Made by a program: the position numbers and the translations under genes
Part shown: positions 5,885 to 7,199 of the stretch, in pieces
Position numbering within the stretch: position 1 is the stretch's first letter
Layout of the letters: each line of letters begins with the position of its first letter
Notes under the pieces: generated by a model
What the model was told of the DNA's origin: nothing
The model's database searches: none
The model's input: the letters and a program-made list of their open reading frames with translations, nothing else
Source: an uncultured Clostridium sp.
GTDB taxonomy: Bacteria; Bacillota; Clostridia; Lachnospirales; Lachnospiraceae
Reading direction: 5' to 3'
DNA: 7,199 nt
Assembly: GCA_905192625.1 (NCBI GenBank)
Contig: CAJJLI010000091.1
Coordinates: 1 to 7,199 of the forward strand

Positions 5885-5981
5885 ACGATTCGAGTGTTAA
5901 AACTACAAAATAAGTATTTGCATGAATTAAGATAAATTAATTCATTGGCAAAGCAAGTAGTAGTTTTGACACTCGAATTGT
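5885..5981 (+). repeat. 97-base nested inverted repeat between the amidase and carboxypeptidase genes
   Basis: The outer arms 5885-5906 and 5960-5981 pair over 22 consecutive positions, with only two G-U wobbles (G5887-T5979 and T5898-G5968). Inside, TTTGC 5917-5921 pairs with GCAAA 5948-5952, and TGAATTAA 5923-5930 pairs with TTAATTCA 5937-5944 around a GATAAA loop. It starts 6 bases after the amidase stop. No U-tract follows (TTGGGTTAAA), so it is not a standard terminator. Both wobbles are allowed only in + strand RNA, which favours a folded 3' UTR over a purely DNA-level cruciform. It could also be a miniature inverted-repeat element. Confidence 0.85.
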
Positions 5982-6105
5982 CTTGGGTTAAATACTAACT
6001 TTTTGGGTTTTGAATTTAATATAGAAGTTTATTATGAATAAGGTATCTACAATAATAAAAAGCTTAACACATTCTTTTCAATATGTACGAATATTATTGG
6101 AAAAG

Positions 6106-6111
6106 TATAAT
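6106..6111 (+). promoter_or_regulatory. Candidate -10 box for the carboxypeptidase gene
   Basis: A perfect TATAAT lies 35 bases before the TTG start at 6147, which would give a leader of about 30 nt. No good -35 is found at 16-18 bases upstream (TATGTA or ATGTAC). It would allow transcription separate from the amidase gene, downstream of the nested inverted repeat. Confidence 0.35.
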
Positions 6112-6146
6112 AAAATGAAATGAGATGAAAAAAATGGGATGAGTTT

Positions 6147-7199
6147 TTGAAGAAAGAAAAACAATGGAAGTTTTTGATTGTTTCCTTGCTTTTTGCGATA
6201 ACAGCATATTATTTTAGAGGTCTTGAAACGAGAGTGAATGCGATTGCGTGGTATGAAAACTATACGAACTTCACAGTAAATACGACAGCAAGTCATATGG
6301 AATCTTTAAGACCTTTTGTTGATGAGGATAAGGCGAGCTTACAATTGTATGCACTATCCGCATGTTTGATGGATGCATCTACGGGACGTGTACTTTATGA
6401 TAAGGATGCATATAATAAAATGTCCATGGCAAGTACAACTAAAATAATGACATTGCTGGTAGTACTTGAAAGTGCAAATTTAGAGGAAATTGTAACTGTT
6501 TCTACCAATGCTGCGAAGCAGCCTGATGTACAATTAAACATTAACACCGGTGAGCAATACAAACTGAAAGATTTGTTATATCCGTTGATGTTAGAGTCGC
6601 ACAATGATGTAGCTGTAGCGATTGCAGAACATGTTGGTGGAAGTGTTGAAAATTTTTGCAATATGATGACGGCAAAGGCAAAATCCATTGGAGCGAAAGA
6701 CACACAGTTTAAGACACCAAATGGATTGGATGCGGATGGTCATTTTACAACAGCAGCTGATCTAGCATTGATTGGAAGTTATGCAATTAAAAATCAAGAT
6801 TTTAGAGATATTGTTGCTACAACTTCGTATTCTTTTACAGAGATTACAAAGGGAAGAAGCTTTAATGTCACCAATAAAGACCGTTTTTTATATATGATGG
6901 ATGGGGCAATCGGAATCAAAACTGGTTTTACTGGAAAAGCAGGTTATTGTTTTGTAGGAGCAATCGATTTGGGTGATAAAACATTAGTTAGTGTTGTGCT
7001 TGGCTCTGGTTGGCCACCAAACAAAAGCTACAAGTGGGCAGATACTCAAAAATTAATGAAATACGGCTTGGATAATTATACAAAACAGAGATTACTTGAA
7101 AACTTATATAACCAGCAACCTGATTTCAAAGTACCTAAGGAAATTGAAGTTTCGAATGGTAGGCAAACAATGGCTACCCTCTATATGAAAGAAAGTATT
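6147..7199 (+). CDS. D-alanyl-D-alanine carboxypeptidase (penicillin-binding protein, peptidase S11), 3' end outside window
   Basis: The visible 351 residues form a secreted serine D,D-carboxypeptidase that removes the terminal D-Ala of peptidoglycan stem pentapeptides and is a penicillin target. All three active-site motifs are present: S-T-T-K at 96-99 (nucleophile Ser96, Lys99), S-H-N at 151-153, and K-T-G at 258-260. The N-terminus MKKEKQWKFLIVSLLFAITA is a signal peptide with a likely cleavage after V-N-A at residue 32. The catalytic domain covers about 65-295, and the PBP5 C-terminal beta domain begins near 318 and is cut by the window edge. The start is TTG 6147: an in-frame TGA at 6126-6128 bars anything earlier, no ATG lies between, and later starts would lose the signal peptide. 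The ribosome binding site is weak (GGGATGAG, 6136-6143). It resembles the DacF/DacA group. Its place 267 bases after the amidase makes a cell-wall remodelling neighbourhood. Confidence 0.92.
   Translation, partial: MKKEKQWKFLIVSLLFAITAYYFRGLETRVNAIAWYENYTNFTVNTTASHMESLRPFVDEDKASLQLYALSACLMDASTGRVLYDKDAYNKMSMASTTKIMTLLVVLESANLEEIVTVSTNAAKQPDVQLNINTGEQYKLKDLLYPLMLESHNDVAVAIAEHVGGSVENFCNMMTAKAKSIGAKDTQFKTPNGLDADGHFTTAADLALIGSYAIKNQDFRDIVATTSYSFTEITKGRSFNVTNKDRFLYMMDGAIGIKTGFTGKAGYCFVGAIDLGDKTLVSVVLGSGWPPNKSYKWADTQKLMKYGLDNYTKQRLLENLYNQQPDFKVPKEIEVSNGRQTMATLYMKESI

Noticed and set aside
5885..5990. Reading the nested inverted repeat as an ordinary terminator
   Set aside because: No U-tract follows the stem on either strand and the stem-loop is much larger than usual, so it is listed as an inverted repeat.
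6035..6064. Sporulation (sigma-G-like) promoter for the carboxypeptidase, from TGAATA at 6035-6040
   Set aside because: The expected CATACTA-like -10 is absent at 17-18 bases downstream.
6078..6703. Antisense open frames opposite the start of the carboxypeptidase gene
   Set aside because: They mirror a gene with all three penicillin-binding motifs and have no homologous look or ribosome binding site.

Overview
The window is AT-rich DNA from a low-GC Gram-positive anaerobe, most likely a Lachnospiraceae or clostridial relative (Lachnoclostridium phytofermentans-like). This rests on the strong AT bias, purine-rich Shine-Dalgarno sites (AAGGTGG, AAAGGAG, GGAGG), two TTG starts, a clostridial-type histidine kinase and secreted peptidoglycan enzymes. 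The genus is an inference. All genes lie on the + strand. I see no mobile element, CRISPR array, tRNA or rRNA.

Region 1 (1-2604) is a two-component system. The first 52 bases encode the last 16 residues of an OmpR/PhoB-type response regulator, ending in the typical VWGIGYKIEK tail. This gene overlaps the TTG start of a large sensor histidine kinase (777 aa) by 26 bases. The kinase has a long extracellular domain containing two tandem amino-acid repeats and about six membrane segments. The 244 bases after its stop hold a near-consensus extended -10 promoter and a strong intrinsic terminator, which together could bound an orphan transcript of about 200 nt.

Region 2 (2605-3888) carries two small cytosolic proteins of unknown function: a 129-aa DUF6483-like protein and a 192-aa SF0329-like protein. 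A long RNA-type hairpin with no U-tract separates them.

Region 3 (3889-7199) is a cell-wall module. A secreted N-acetylmuramoyl-L-alanine amidase (Amidase_3 plus C-terminal LysM, with several N-terminal beta domains) is followed by a D-alanyl-D-alanine carboxypeptidase (peptidase S11) that runs off the end of the window. Between them lies a striking 97-base nested inverted repeat whose G-U pairs favour folding as + strand RNA. The amidase cuts the glycan-peptide bond and the carboxypeptidase trims the terminal D-Ala of the stem peptide. They act on the same polymer but appear to have separate promoters.

Three starts chosen here differ from the longest open frame or are easy to miss: 2780 (not the GTG at 2771), 4170 (not the ATG at 4143), and a TTG at 6147. 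The gaps 3889-4169 and 5880-6146 contain only the elements listed. Nothing in the window is clearly a new biological system. The best leads are the orphan transcript candidate at 2387-2604, the nested inverted repeat at 5885-5981 and the repeat-bearing sensor domain.
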